Below are positions 1 through 9,482 of a DNA stretch of 64,000 nt, piece after piece. Below the pieces are notes generated by a model. It had not been told where the DNA came from. It saw only the letters and a list, made by a program, of their open reading frames with translations, and did no database searches. The stretch spans positions 62,001 through 126,000 of the forward strand of contig NZ_AUIE01000005.1 in assembly GCF_000423545.1 (NCBI RefSeq), read 5' to 3'. The stretch is from Metapseudomonas resinovorans DSM 21078. GTDB lineage: Bacteria > Pseudomonadota > Gammaproteobacteria > Pseudomonadales > Pseudomonadaceae. The first letter of the stretch is position 1; the number at the start of each line of letters is the position of its first letter. A program made the translations under genes and the position numbers.

Positions 1-2337
1 GGCCAGCCGCTGCGCCTCTTCCCAGGACACGCCCAGGCGATTGTCCAGGGTGCGGGTCCAGGAGCGGGCGGCGATGTGCTTCAGGCGTTCCTGGTCTGCC
101 TCGGCCATGGCTTCCCCGCCCAGGTTGCAGCGGGCGATAAAGGCGAAGTCGTCGTCCAGTGCGGCCAGGGCTGTATCCCGAAGCTGCGCCTGTTCATGCT
201 CGTCAGCGCCTTGGGCGAGTGACTTCCAGTAGTTCACCCATGCGTCGCGCTTGAGTACCTCGAAGCGGGTGCGGATTTCATGGATACGATCGTTCAGGGT
301 TTCCAGCTTGGTGGCCTTGTCCACCACATACTCCGGGGTGGTCACCTTGCCGCAGTCGTGGAGCCAGGCCGCGATGTGCAGCGCCTCCCACTCCTCGTCG
401 CTGGGCTGGAACTCGCGGAATGCCGGCTCATTGCTGGCGGCGGCAGCGCGGGCAAGCATCAGGGTGATCTCCGGCACCCGCTGGCAGTGGCCGCCGGTGT
501 AGGGACTCTTGGCGTCAATGGCGCCGGCCATCAATTGGATGAAGGCATCCAGCAGTTGTTTCTGCTTCTCCAGCAGGCGCTGACTTTCGATGCACAGTGC
601 GGCGACGCCGGAGATGGCTTCAACGAACGCAATGCGTTCCGGCCTGAGAATGGCGGGGCGTGATTCATTGCCCGAATCGCGATGTAGCAGGACCAGCACG
701 CCGATGGTGATGCCCTGGCGGTTGTGCAATCCGGTGCTGACCAGATGCACTCGCGGGCTTTCGAGGGTTTGCAGCAGGTCGCGGTAAGCGCCGGCCTGGT
801 CATAGCCGAAGGAGCACACCTGGCTGGGGCCCTCGTGGGCCGGAAGATCCAGCCAGCGCGGCATGGCCGGGCTCTCCAGGCTGAAACCACGGATGCCGTG
901 GGTTTCCAGGTCCTGTTCCTGGTTATTAAGGAACAGGGCATGGGGTTCCAGGCGGCCCTTCTGGTTGTCTATCAGATAGATCAGGCCTCCGGATGCTTCG
1001 CTGATATCGATGGTTTCGTCGAGGACGCGGCGCAGCAGGTTGTCGAAGCGGGTTTCTGCCGAGAGGCTGGAGGCGATTTCGAGGAAGCTGGAAATGGTGT
1101 CTTTCATCCGCGCCATGGCCACCGCCAGTTGGTCCACTTCCAGTACCGGCGAGCGGCCCATGGCGGGCAGGCTGAAATTGAAACTGCGGATGGCTTCGGC
1201 CTGGGTCACCAGCGCCCGCAGCGGCTTGACCACGATTCGCGAAAGCAGGACGCCAACCGGGATGCACAGCAACAGGATGGCCAGGGTCAGCATCGCGCTT
1301 TGCCAGCGAATGCGGTAAGCGTCATCCAGCAGTTCGTCTTCCGGGACCAGGATGGCCAGTTGCAGGCCCTGGGGGCCTCCCTCCTTGAGGTGCTGGCGGG
1401 CGACGACCCAGCGGCGTCCGTCGATTTCCAAGCTGGTGCGTAGTTCTTCCCGCGCAGGGAGGCCGATCAGGGCGGCGAGCGGCGGGCTGAAGTTCTTCAC
1501 CTCGCCTAACGTGGGCGCGCCGTTGATCCGTTTGACCAACCTGCTGGTATCGGGGTAGGCCACTGCACGACCGTCATGCTGGTACAGCACCACCTCGGTG
1601 GAAGGGGTGACCCGGTGGTTGGCGAGGGTAGCGGACAGGTCGTCCAGGGTCAGGTCTGCGCCGATGACGGCATCGCTGCCGCTGGGACGCGCCAGGGTTG
1701 TGCCAACCGCACCACTGGAGAAGAACACGTAGGGTGCGGTGGTGATCAGTCCATCCTGCTCCAGGGCCCGGTAATACCAGGGCCGGCCGCGGGGATCGTA
1801 GCGCTCGTTGAGCTCCTCGCGGGTGGTGATCTGATTGAGCTGGTCGTCGAAGAAATAGGTCAGCGAGCGTGCTTTGGCCTGGTTGTCGCGCTCGATGCTC
1901 CACACCTGGTACGCAGCGTTCGGCGGGGCATCGAAGGTTTCCTTCAGGGCCTCGCTGCGCAGGGGGCGGACCATGAAGAAGTCGCCGTCGTCATAGCCCA
2001 GGTAGAGCGATGCCAGCTTGGGGTTGTCCTTCAGCGCCTGCGTCAGGGGGCGCAGCAGGATGCCCAGGCGGTCGACGCTCTCTTGCTGCTGGTCCGAGCC
2101 GCTCAGGGCCAACAGGTTCAGCAGGTGGTGGATGGGCTGGTAGGTGCGTTGCAGGTCGGTTTCCACTGCCTGGCTGATGCGGCCGAAGAGCTCGTCGCTG
2201 CTGGAAAGGATGATCTGGCTGGTCTGGCGGTAGTTGAAAAGGCCCAGGACCACACCAGTGAGCAACAGAAGCAAGGTGAACAGCGCGCTGATATGGACGT
2301 GCAGCGGAAAGCGACGCTCAGCAAACTTTTGCGGCAT
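1..2337 (-). CDS. Membrane sensor HD(-GYP) phosphohydrolase, partial (C-terminus beyond window)
   Basis: The frame is open from an ATG at 2337 to the window edge (779 codons, no stop). There is an N-terminal membrane segment near residues 10-30, a long periplasmic dCache-like sensor (about 40-330), a second membrane segment, a HAMP-like linker, a GAF-like region and then an HD domain. The HD core is visible as GGHCQRV followed by HDCGKVTTPE. The GYP half typical of cyclic-di-GMP phosphodiesterases would lie left of base 1, so the HD-GYP call is inference from similar proteins. The start is supported by AAAGGAG 8 nt upstream, which is buried in a perfect 13-bp hairpin (separate entry). The gene is divergent from the BvgA/BvgS-like pair, suggesting shared control. 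Confidence 0.85.
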   Translation of the reverse strand, partial: MPQKFAERRFPLHVHISALFTLLLLLTGVVLGLFNYRQTSQIILSSSDELFGRISQAVETDLQRTYQPIHHLLNLLALSGSDQQQESVDRLGILLRPLTQALKDNPKLASLYLGYDDGDFFMVRPLRSEALKETFDAPPNAAYQVWSIERDNQAKARSLTYFFDDQLNQITTREELNERYDPRGRPWYYRALEQDGLITTAPYVFFSSGAVGTTLARPSGSDAVIGADLTLDDLSATLANHRVTPSTEVVLYQHDGRAVAYPDTSRLVKRINGAPTLGEVKNFSPPLAALIGLPAREELRTSLEIDGRRWVVARQHLKEGGPQGLQLAILVPEDELLDDAYRIRWQSAMLTLAILLLCIPVGVLLSRIVVKPLRALVTQAEAIRSFNFSLPAMGRSPVLEVDQLAVAMARMKDTISSFLEIASSLSAETRFDNLLRRVLDETIDISEASGGLIYLIDNQKGRLEPHALFLNNQEQDLETHGIRGFSLESPAMPRWLDLPAHEGPSQVCSFGYDQAGAYRDLLQTLESPRVHLVSTGLHNRQGITIGVLVLLHRDSGNESRPAILRPERIAFVEAISGVAALCIESQRLLEKQKQLLDAFIQLMAGAIDAKSPYTGGHCQRVPEITLMLARAAAASNEPAFREFQPSDEEWEALHIAAWLHDCGKVTTPEYVVDKATKLETLNDRIHEIRTRFEVLKRDAWVNYWKSLAQGADEHEQAQLRDTALAALDDDFAFIARCNLGGEAMAEADQERLKHIAARSWTRTLDNRLGVSWEEAQRLA

Positions 2338-2344
2338 TGCGGCA

Positions 2345-2380
2345 GCTCCTTTAGCCCCTCTCCCTGAGGGCTAAAGGAGC
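2345..2380 (-). promoter_or_regulatory. Hairpin sequestering the ribosome-binding site of the HD gene
   Basis: On the minus strand GCTCCTTTAGCCC (2380-2368) pairs perfectly with GGGCTAAAGGAGC (2357-2345) across a 10-nt loop. The downstream arm contains the whole Shine-Dalgarno AAAGGAG of the ATG at 2337. No T-run follows, so it is not a normal terminator. Inference: translational gating such as a thermometer, protein-bound operator or ligand switch. A transcript starting inside the hairpin would escape it. Confidence 0.55.
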
Positions 2381-2686
2381 ATAGATGAGGCCTGTGACGC
2401 TCGTCGTGCAAATCGCCATGTCAGTGCGGATGTCAGCGACAGCGCCGAGGATGCTGGGAAAAGGTAACGAGCTGCCATTCCGGAGAGAACGCCCGCTCAT
2501 GGATATGACGGTCGCTTCCCCGGAACCGAGCCTTGGTTCCCGTTGAAATCAGCTCCTGCATGTAGGACAGAACCCAAGGTGGAGTAGGTTGCGTCCTGAA
2601 AGCGGTGAGCGGCCTGTTTCGGGGTCGACAGTGCATTGAGCTTCTCTATCTTGGCAGCCACCAAACCGCGCCAAGGGAGCGATGCT
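2381..2686. other. Divergent intergenic region without a gene
   Basis: About 300 bases separate the HD gene from the response regulator. Short frames here overlap the regulator or lack ribosome-binding sites. It must hold the two divergent promoters, but I see no convincing -35/-10 pair or operator. Confidence 0.5.
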
Positions 2687-3364
2687 GTGAGCAAACTGGT
2701 CAATCTGGACGATTTCCTCGAGCCGGGGAGCGAGTCCGCCTACAAGGTCATGATCGTCGACGATCATCCAGTGATTCGTCTTGCCGTGCGCCTGTTGCTG
2801 GATCGAGAGGGCTACGCAATCGTGGCGGAGACGGACAACGGCGTGGATGCCATTGCCCTGGCACGAGAGCATCAGCCGGACATGGTGATTCTCGACATCG
2901 GAATTCCCAAGCTGGGTGGGCTGGATGTCATCGCTCGCCTGCATTCGCTGGATCTGCCCCTTCGGGTGCTGGTGCTCACCGGCCAGAATCCCAACCACTA
3001 CGCCACGCGTTGCATGCAGGCCGGTGCCGCAGGTTTCGTGTGCAAGGAGGGTGACCTGGCCGAAGTCACGGCAGCGGTGCGCGCGGTGCTCTCTGGCTAC
3101 AGCTACTTCCCCAGCGATGTGATCAAGTCAGGCAAGCGTCAGGTCGGCCTCCCCGACGAGATCGAGATGATCGGCCGTCTTTCCGACCGGGAGCTGGTGG
3201 TGCTCAAGTTCCTCGCCAACGGCTACAGCAACAAGGACATCGCTGAAGAGATGTTCATCAGCAACAAGACTGTCAGCACCTACAAGACGCGCCTGTTGCT
3301 CAAGCTCAACGCCCGCTCCCTGATCGAATTGGTGGAGTTCGCCAACCGCAACGCACTGGTCTGA
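2687..3364 (+). CDS. BvgA/EvgA-type response regulator (REC-LuxR)
   Basis: A 225-residue two-component regulator. The N-terminal receiver (about 18-135) has the acidic pair in MIVDDHP, phospho-acceptor Asp70 in ILDIGIP and the conserved Lys region CKEGD. A C-terminal LuxR helix-turn-helix (about 160-220) has LSDRELVVLKFLANG and ISNKTVSTYKTRLL. I chose the GTG at 2687 because AAGGGAGC lies about 7 nt upstream; the longer frame would begin with an unsupported TTG at 2636. It sits 8 bases before the BvgS-like kinase and is surely its partner. Its targets are unknown; the divergent HD gene is a natural candidate. Confidence 0.9.
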   Translation: MSKLVNLDDFLEPGSESAYKVMIVDDHPVIRLAVRLLLDREGYAIVAETDNGVDAIALAREHQPDMVILDIGIPKLGGLDVIARLHSLDLPLRVLVLTGQNPNHYATRCMQAGAAGFVCKEGDLAEVTAAVRAVLSGYSYFPSDVIKSGKRQVGLPDEIEMIGRLSDRELVVLKFLANGYSNKDIAEEMFISNKTVSTYKTRLLLKLNARSLIELVEFANRNALV

Positions 3365-3372
3365 TCACTCCC

Positions 3373-6300
3373 ATGCGCCTATTCGCCATGCTTGCCTGCC
3401 TCCTGCTCGGAGGCTCGCTGCTGCCGTCGGTCTGCCTTGGCGAAAGCCCCCTCTCGCTGGAACTGCTGGGCCGCTCTCTGGGGCGAGACCTGCAAGCGCC
3501 GCTGGACGAGGCGGACAAGCGCTGGCTGCAGCAGAAGGGCACGTTGCGAGTGGGTACCAGCGAGCCTGATTTCCCCCCGTTCGACATAACCGCCAGCGGC
3601 CAGGACTATGAGGGGGTGACAGCTGACTTCCTGCGCCTTATCACCCAGTCACTTGGCGTCGAGATCAAGGTCCTGCGCTTTACGGACCGCCAAGCGGCCC
3701 GTGATGCACTGCGCAGGGGCGAGGTCGATGTACTGGGCAATAGTGTAGAGGGAGATGCTGCCAGCCCCGGACTGATCCAGACGATGCCCTACATGCAGCA
3801 CCAGCCCGTGATGGTGACGCGCATAGACGATCGTCGTGCCGCCACCGGAAACCTAAAGGGGCTGCGGCTTGCCTACTCCCCGGAGGGGCCAAGTCGTGAG
3901 CTGATCCACAAGCTCTACCCCGACGCCCGCCCCATCAAGTTCGGATCGGTGCGCAGTGCCCTGCAATCGGTGGCTTTCGACCAGAGCGACGTATTCATCG
4001 GCGACGCCGTGGCCGCCAACTACCTGATCAGGCAGGGCTACCTCATCAATCTGCGCATGACCAACTTCGCCGGCTTCGATGGGGTGGGCGTCTGCTTTTC
4101 ATTGGCCGAGGGCAACGAGCGTCTCAGGCGCATTTTCGATAGCGCGATCCAAGCCATTCCCGAAACGGAGAAGGCCAGCATCCTGAAGCGCTGGGGAGGT
4201 GGTGTGGGAATGTTCCTGGACAATCTCCGGCCCCAGCTCACCCAGCGCGAACTTCGTTGGCTGGAGCAGCATGGCCCGGCCCGGCTGGTGGTGGATGGCA
4301 CATTCGAACCCTTGACCTTCTTCAATGCCAAAGGCCGTTTTCGCGGGATAGTGCCGGACCTTCTGGACCTGATTCGACAACGGACCGGCCTGGAGTTCGA
4401 AGTCAGCAGCAGACCTTCGGCCAGAGGGATGCTCGCCGATCTGCGTGAAGGGCGGGCCGAAATGGCCGCCACGCTGTTCTTCACGCCCGAGCGGAACCAG
4501 TACCTGAGCTTCACCCGACCTTATTTCAGCACCAGCAGCGTGCTGGTGGTTCGCATGTCCGACACTGAGCCGCAGGGGCTGAACCAGCTCGGTGGACGAA
4601 CCCTGGCGATCCCGGCCGGGCACTCCCTGAGCGCGTACATCCGGCAGCATTATCCCGGGGTGGCGGTGATCGAAGTGGAAACGGGCATGCAGGCCCTTGC
4701 CAGCGTGGCTGAAGGCAAGGTCGATGCGGCGTTGCATGCGATGGCGTCTTCGACTTTCCTGATCAATCGCTACTTCCCGGGCAACTTGCGCATTGCCGAT
4801 ACCATTGGGCGGGACCCGGGCCGTTTCTCATTTGCCGTGTCGCGCAATGCGCCCGAGCTGCAGAGCATTCTCGAAAAGGCCCTGCTGTCCATCTCCCCGG
4901 ACGAGCTGGGCACGATCATCAACCGCTGGTACACCGATGCTGAGGAATCCGAAAGCACCTGGGTCGAGTACCGGGCACGGCTTTACCAGGTGGGCTTCGC
5001 CCTGCTGTTGCTGGCGCTGGTGTTTGCCGGCTGGGCGCTGTACCTGCGCCGTCAGGTGTCGCGACGTGCGCGAGAGGAGCGGCGCCTGAGTGACCAGTTG
5101 GCCTTCAAGCGTTCCCTGATCGATGGAATTCCCTTTCCGCTGTCGGTTCGGGGCCTTGATGGCCGGACCATTACCTGCAATCGCAGCTACGTCGACGCCA
5201 TTGGGGTGCCGCGCGCGGCCCTGATCGGTCGACGCCTGACCGATGTGAAAGGGCTGCGGATCGATACCCTGGACGCGTTGGAGGGACTGAACCGACGGGC
5301 CCTGGAACAGGGGGAGGCGCTGTTCAGCGATCAGCAACTGCACTTGTGGGATTGCACGCTCGAGGTTTCCTACTGGGCCATTCCCTACCGCAATGCCCAG
5401 CAAGACATCCGTGGGCTGATTTGTGGTTGGGTCGATATCACCGAACGCAATCGGCTGATGGACGAACTGCGCCAGGCCAAGGAGCAGGCCGAATCGGCGA
5501 ATGTCGCAAAAAGCCGTTTCCTCGCCACCATGAGCCATGAAATCCGCACCCCGTTGAACGCCATCATCGGCATGCTCGAACTGGCCCTCAAGCGTGAGCG
5601 CCTGGACCGGGAGGCAATCCTGGTGGCGCGGGATTCAGCCGATTCCCTGCTGGCGCTGATCGGCGACATCCTCGACATCGCCAAGATCGAGTCCGGACGC
5701 ATGGTCCTGGAGCCGCGTCGAGAGGCGCCCCGCGCGCTGACGGAGTCGGTCGTACGGGTCTTCGAAGGATTGGCATGGCAGAAGGGCCTTCGGCTCTCGC
5801 TCGATCTGGACCTGCCCGATCAGGACGACGTGATGGTGGACCCCTCCAGCTTCAAGCAGATCCTGTCCAACCTCATCAGCAATGCCATCAAGTTCACCGA
5901 CCGCGGCACGGTTCGAGTCCACCTGCGGGCCCGGCGCGACGGCGAAGAGCACCTGCTGCTGACCATCCTGGTGGAGGACAGCGGAATCGGTATCGCTGAA
6001 GCCGATCAGAAACGCCTGTTCCAGCCCTTCACGCAGCTTGCCGGCAACATGAGTGTGGGGCGAGGGGGCACCGGCCTGGGGCTGAGCATCTGTCGGCGGC
6101 TGGTGGACATGATGGATGGCCGTCTGGAGATGCACAGTGAACTGCGTGTCGGTACGCGGATATCGGTGAGCTTGCGCCTGCCGCGGCTGAAGCCTTTGCC
6201 ACCCGTTGCGGAGCAGCCCGAAGTCCGGGAGCTGCCGCCAGGATGCTTGCGCGTGCTGGTAGTGGACGATCACCCGGTCAATCGGATGATGCTGGTGCAA

Positions 6301-6990
6301 CAACTGGAACTCCTCGGGCAACTGGGCGAGCAGGCCGAGAATGGCGAGGAGGCCCTGCGCATCTGGATGGAGTCAGCGTTCGATCTGGTGATCACCGATT
6401 GCAACATGCCGGTGATGGATGGCTACGAGCTGGCCCGGCGTATCCGTGAACAGGAGTGCGAGCGGGGTGCGCACCCCGGCCTGATCGTTGGTCTCACTGC
6501 CAATGCCCAGGCAGAGGAGCGGATGCGCTGTCGTGAGGCGGGCATGGACGACTGCCTGTTCAAGCCCATCGGCCTGGAGGGTCTGCAGCGTTACCTGCAG
6601 CGCCTGGTTCCTCCGACCACGGCCCCCGAGATCCAGGAAGACGACCAATCGGTCTGCCTCGATCTGAGCTTGCTGGATCGCACCGCCGGCGGCTCACCCG
6701 AAGCGGCCCGCATGCTGCTGAGTGTGTTGCATCAGGCCAATGAGGCTGATGCTGCGGAGATGGAAAGCTTCCTGAAGGCGGGGCGTTGGGATGACCTGGA
6801 GCGCCTGGTGCACAAGATCAAGGGCGCAGTGGAGTTGATCAACGCCCAGCCGTTGTTGGCCCATTGCATCGCGTTTGGCGAGGCCCACGACAGGGGAGCC
6901 GAAGGTTCCGAACTGGCGCAACGGGCCGAAGCAGTGTGGCGAAGCCTGGGAAACCTGCAGGGAGAACTGGAGCAGCACCTGCTCGACTGA
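3373..6990 (+). CDS. BvgS/EvgS-like unorthodox hybrid sensor histidine kinase
   Basis: 1205 residues, in the BvgS size range. Order: signal peptide (1-23), two periplasmic SBP_bac_3/PBPb venus-flytrap domains (about 55-275 and 290-520), one membrane helix (about 538-558), a PAS domain (about 575-690), HisKA with His722 in MSHEIRTPLN, HATPase_c with DSGIGI and GGTGLGLSI, a receiver with Asp1009 in ITDCNMPVMDG, and an Hpt domain with His1147 in LVHKIKGA. All four phosphorelay residues are present, so the relay His722-Asp1009-His1147-Asp70 of the upstream regulator looks functional. The architecture matches BvgS, EvgS and RocS1. The ligand is unknown. The ribosome-binding site is weak, consistent with translational coupling. 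Confidence 0.93.
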   Translation: MRLFAMLACLLLGGSLLPSVCLGESPLSLELLGRSLGRDLQAPLDEADKRWLQQKGTLRVGTSEPDFPPFDITASGQDYEGVTADFLRLITQSLGVEIKVLRFTDRQAARDALRRGEVDVLGNSVEGDAASPGLIQTMPYMQHQPVMVTRIDDRRAATGNLKGLRLAYSPEGPSRELIHKLYPDARPIKFGSVRSALQSVAFDQSDVFIGDAVAANYLIRQGYLINLRMTNFAGFDGVGVCFSLAEGNERLRRIFDSAIQAIPETEKASILKRWGGGVGMFLDNLRPQLTQRELRWLEQHGPARLVVDGTFEPLTFFNAKGRFRGIVPDLLDLIRQRTGLEFEVSSRPSARGMLADLREGRAEMAATLFFTPERNQYLSFTRPYFSTSSVLVVRMSDTEPQGLNQLGGRTLAIPAGHSLSAYIRQHYPGVAVIEVETGMQALASVAEGKVDAALHAMASSTFLINRYFPGNLRIADTIGRDPGRFSFAVSRNAPELQSILEKALLSISPDELGTIINRWYTDAEESESTWVEYRARLYQVGFALLLLALVFAGWALYLRRQVSRRAREERRLSDQLAFKRSLIDGIPFPLSVRGLDGRTITCNRSYVDAIGVPRAALIGRRLTDVKGLRIDTLDALEGLNRRALEQGEALFSDQQLHLWDCTLEVSYWAIPYRNAQQDIRGLICGWVDITERNRLMDELRQAKEQAESANVAKSRFLATMSHEIRTPLNAIIGMLELALKRERLDREAILVARDSADSLLALIGDILDIAKIESGRMVLEPRREAPRALTESVVRVFEGLAWQKGLRLSLDLDLPDQDDVMVDPSSFKQILSNLISNAIKFTDRGTVRVHLRARRDGEEHLLLTILVEDSGIGIAEADQKRLFQPFTQLAGNMSVGRGGTGLGLSICRRLVDMMDGRLEMHSELRVGTRISVSLRLPRLKPLPPVAEQPEVRELPPGCLRVLVVDDHPVNRMMLVQQLELLGQLGEQAENGEEALRIWMESAFDLVITDCNMPVMDGYELARRIREQECERGAHPGLIVGLTANAQAEERMRCREAGMDDCLFKPIGLEGLQRYLQRLVPPTTAPEIQEDDQSVCLDLSLLDRTAGGSPEAARMLLSVLHQANEADAAEMESFLKAGRWDDLERLVHKIKGAVELINAQPLLAHCIAFGEAHDRGAEGSELAQRAEAVWRSLGNLQGELEQHLLD

Positions 6991-6999
6991 CGTCGGGCA

Positions 7000-8064
7000 C
7001 TAATCGCTCTGACGCACCGCTTCCATTTGCGGTGACCGTGTCCCCCAGCGCAAGCGAGCGCGGTGAGCCAGATAAGCGACCAATAGCGCCAGTCCGGCCC
7101 CCAGCAGCGTGTTGTAAAGACGCAGCACAGGCAGGTGCCAGTCAAGGGACAGGCTCTCGGCCAGCAGCACGAAGCACACGGTGGTCTGCACCACGAACAG
7201 TCCATAGTGCTGGGCGATAAAAGCCCGGCTGAGCACGATCAGCGGCAACATGCAGGCTACCAGCAGGGTAGGGCTCTGCAGCCAGCTTCCCACGCCGATC
7301 AGAACCAGCGCGCCTACAAGGCTTCCCAGGCAGCGCTGGATGCCACGTTCCAGGCTTCCATTGAGGTCCATCTGGATAGTGGTCATCACCGTCAGCGTCA
7401 GCCAATAGCCCCGCGGCAGTCCGGACAGGTTGACCGCCAGACCAGCGAAGGCACCGGCCGCGCTGCAGGCCAGGGCATGGATCAGCCAAAGGCGCTGGGG
7501 CAGGCGCTGGGCATGGCGACGCATCACCCGCGCGAAGTTGCCCAGGCGCGGCATCAGCGGCCACAGCCGCATTCCCTGTGAGGCTCGCAAGGCGAAGGCA
7601 AGCAGCATCACCCAGAGGCCGCCAATGGCAAACAGTGCCCCCACCGCCAGTCCATTGTGCAAGTTGCCGAGCCCTGCCTGGCCCTGACCCAGGCACAAGC
7701 ATGCCGCAAGCCCTACTCCCAGCTTGCCGAGCTCCGTGCCGTAGCGTTGCAACACGGCCAACAGCAGTCCCATGAAGGCGAAACTGGCCAGGCTCAGGAG
7801 TGGATGGCTGGCCGCCCAGAAGCCCAAACCAGAAAAGATGGCACCCAGGCCAGTGAGCAGGCTCATACGCAGCATGCCGAGGCGATGGTAAGGATTCGCC
7901 AGGGCAGCCTGGAAGGCTCCTGTGGCTGCCCAGAGGAAGCCGCTGTGACTCGTGAACAGGCCCAGCATCAGCGGAAGGCCGCAGCCCATCCCGGCCATCA
8001 GCGCGGCGCCCCAGGCGGGTGGGCCGGCGTGCCAGCGCAGGCTTCTTCTGAACAAGGTACGCAT
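7000..8064 (-). CDS. FUSC-like inner-membrane protein
   Basis: 354 residues in two blocks of membrane helices (about 15-165 and 200-340) separated by a short hydrophilic region containing RVMRRHAQRLPQRLW. This is the layout of the FUSC/aromatic-acid-exporter-like superfamily (PF13515 type). The second block has RGYWLTLTVMTTIQMDLNG, similar to the conserved FUSC stretch. The ATG at 8064 has CAGGAG 8 nt upstream; a TTG one codon earlier is possible. It converges on the kinase gene with a 9-base gap and precedes dgt. Substrate is unknown. Confidence 0.7.
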   Translation of the reverse strand: MRTLFRRSLRWHAGPPAWGAALMAGMGCGLPLMLGLFTSHSGFLWAATGAFQAALANPYHRLGMLRMSLLTGLGAIFSGLGFWAASHPLLSLASFAFMGLLLAVLQRYGTELGKLGVGLAACLCLGQGQAGLGNLHNGLAVGALFAIGGLWVMLLAFALRASQGMRLWPLMPRLGNFARVMRRHAQRLPQRLWLIHALACSAAGAFAGLAVNLSGLPRGYWLTLTVMTTIQMDLNGSLERGIQRCLGSLVGALVLIGVGSWLQSPTLLVACMLPLIVLSRAFIAQHYGLFVVQTTVCFVLLAESLSLDWHLPVLRLYNTLLGAGLALLVAYLAHRARLRWGTRSPQMEAVRQSD

Positions 8065-8089
8065 CAACGCGACTCCTGTAGGCGCTGGG

Positions 8090-9421
8090 TCAGGTCGGGC
8101 TGGAGCGGCCGGTCATCTCTCGGGCCATTTCGGTAGCGTAGCTGTCGGTCATTCCGGCGATGAAGTCGATCACCCGGACGAATGCCCGGTAAAGCGGCCA
8201 GTCGGGGTCAGGGGCGTTGTTGCCGAGCAGGTCGAGGATGCGCCGATGCTTGAACGACGGCGTGCGCCCGCCGTGCTGCTCCAGAGCGGCTCCGCAGAAG
8301 GCGTTGAGGAGGATTTCCAGGGTGGTGTAGGCACCGATCTCATGGAGCGTCTTGCGCTTGTCCTGGAAGATCTTCTCACGGGCAATGGCCTTGGCCCGCA
8401 GCACGCAGCGCTTGGCCGGGCCGTGCATGTGTTCCACCAGGTCGCCTTGCAGCGTGCCGGCCAGCAGCGCGTCGTGTTGCTCGACAAAGGCACGGGCGGC
8501 AGCGTTGGTCAGGTGCTCGATGGCTTTGCCCCGCAGGATGGCCAGTTTGCGTCGGCGGGAGTCCTTGGGGCCGAGCTGGCGGTAGGTCTCCGGCAGGTCG
8601 TCGCCAACCAGGCCAAGCAACAGCGCCTCGACTTCCGCGTACTCCAGTAGCTCCATCTCCAGGCCGTCTTCCAGGTCGATCAGGCCGTAGCAGATGTCGT
8701 CCGCAGCTTCCATCAGGTACACCAGCGGATGCCGTGCCCAGCGGTGCTCGTCGATGCGCGGCAGCTCCAGCTTGGCGGCGATCTGCTCCAGCAGCGGCAG
8801 CTCGCTCTGGTAGCAACCGAATTTGTGCTTCTTGTAGCCCAGCGCCTCGGCATGGCGCGAGGTCCAGGGATACTTCAGGTAAGTGCCGAGGGTGGCGTAG
8901 GTCAGACGCATGCCGCCATCGAACTGGTGGTATTCCAACTGGGTCAGCACCCGCAGCCCCTGGGCGTTGCCCTCGAAGCTGAGGAAGTCGGCCCGCTCCA
9001 CTGGGCTCATGGCGTCCAGCCAGCCCCGCGCGGCGGCCTGTTCGAACCAATGGCGGATCGCGTCTTCGCCTGAATGGCCGAAGGGCGGGTTGCCGATGTC
9101 GTGCGCCAGGCAGGCCGACTGGACGATGACGCCCAAGTCCGAGGGCTCACACCAGTTCGGCAGCACATCGCGCAGGGTTTCACCGACCCGCATGCCCAGC
9201 GAGCGCCCGACGCAGCTCACTTCGAGGGAGTGCGTAAGGCGCGTGTGAATGTGGTCATTGCTGGAGACCGGATGCACCTGGGTCTTGCGCCCGAGGCGGC
9301 GGAAGGCGCCGGAGAAAATGATGCGGTCGTGGTCTTTATGGAAGGGGCTGCGGCCCAGCTCATCGGCGCTGTGCACCGGTTTGCCAAGGCGTTCGCGGGT
9401 AAGCAGAGTCTGCCAGTCCAA
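8090..9421 (-). CDS. dgt: Deoxyguanosinetriphosphate triphosphohydrolase (dGTPase)
   Basis: 443 residues, the normal length for the proteobacterial dGTPase-like family, which hydrolyses dNTPs to deoxynucleoside and triphosphate. The metal-binding HD motif is visible: [10 protein letters not shown] supplies the first histidine, [13 protein letters not shown] the HD pair, followed by the conserved [14 protein letters not shown]. The start is a TTG at 9421 preceded by GAGGA about 6 nt upstream; the N-terminus [13 protein letters not shown] matches what I recall of Pseudomonas orthologues. It is the first gene of a short leftward pair with the FUSC gene. Confidence 0.92.
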   Translation of the reverse strand: MDWQTLLTRERLGKPVHSADELGRSPFHKDHDRIIFSGAFRRLGRKTQVHPVSSNDHIHTRLTHSLEVSCVGRSLGMRVGETLRDVLPNWCEPSDLGVIVQSACLAHDIGNPPFGHSGEDAIRHWFEQAAARGWLDAMSPVERADFLSFEGNAQGLRVLTQLEYHQFDGGMRLTYATLGTYLKYPWTSRHAEALGYKKHKFGCYQSELPLLEQIAAKLELPRIDEHRWARHPLVYLMEAADDICYGLIDLEDGLEMELLEYAEVEALLLGLVGDDLPETYRQLGPKDSRRRKLAILRGKAIEHLTNAAARAFVEQHDALLAGTLQGDLVEHMHGPAKRCVLRAKAIAREKIFQDKRKTLHEIGAYTTLEILLNAFCGAALEQHGGRTPSFKHRRILDLLGNNAPDPDWPLYRAFVRVIDFIAGMTDSYATEMAREMTGRSSPT

Positions 9422-9482
9422 GGCCTGTCCTCGCCGTTCAGTGGCTGAAGACCCTACTCTAACCCAAGCGTTCGCGCACGAC

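Noticed and set aside
2636-2686. Longer TTG start for the BvgA-like regulator
   Set aside because: No Shine-Dalgarno; the GTG at 2687 has AAGGGAGC at good spacing and fits the family length.
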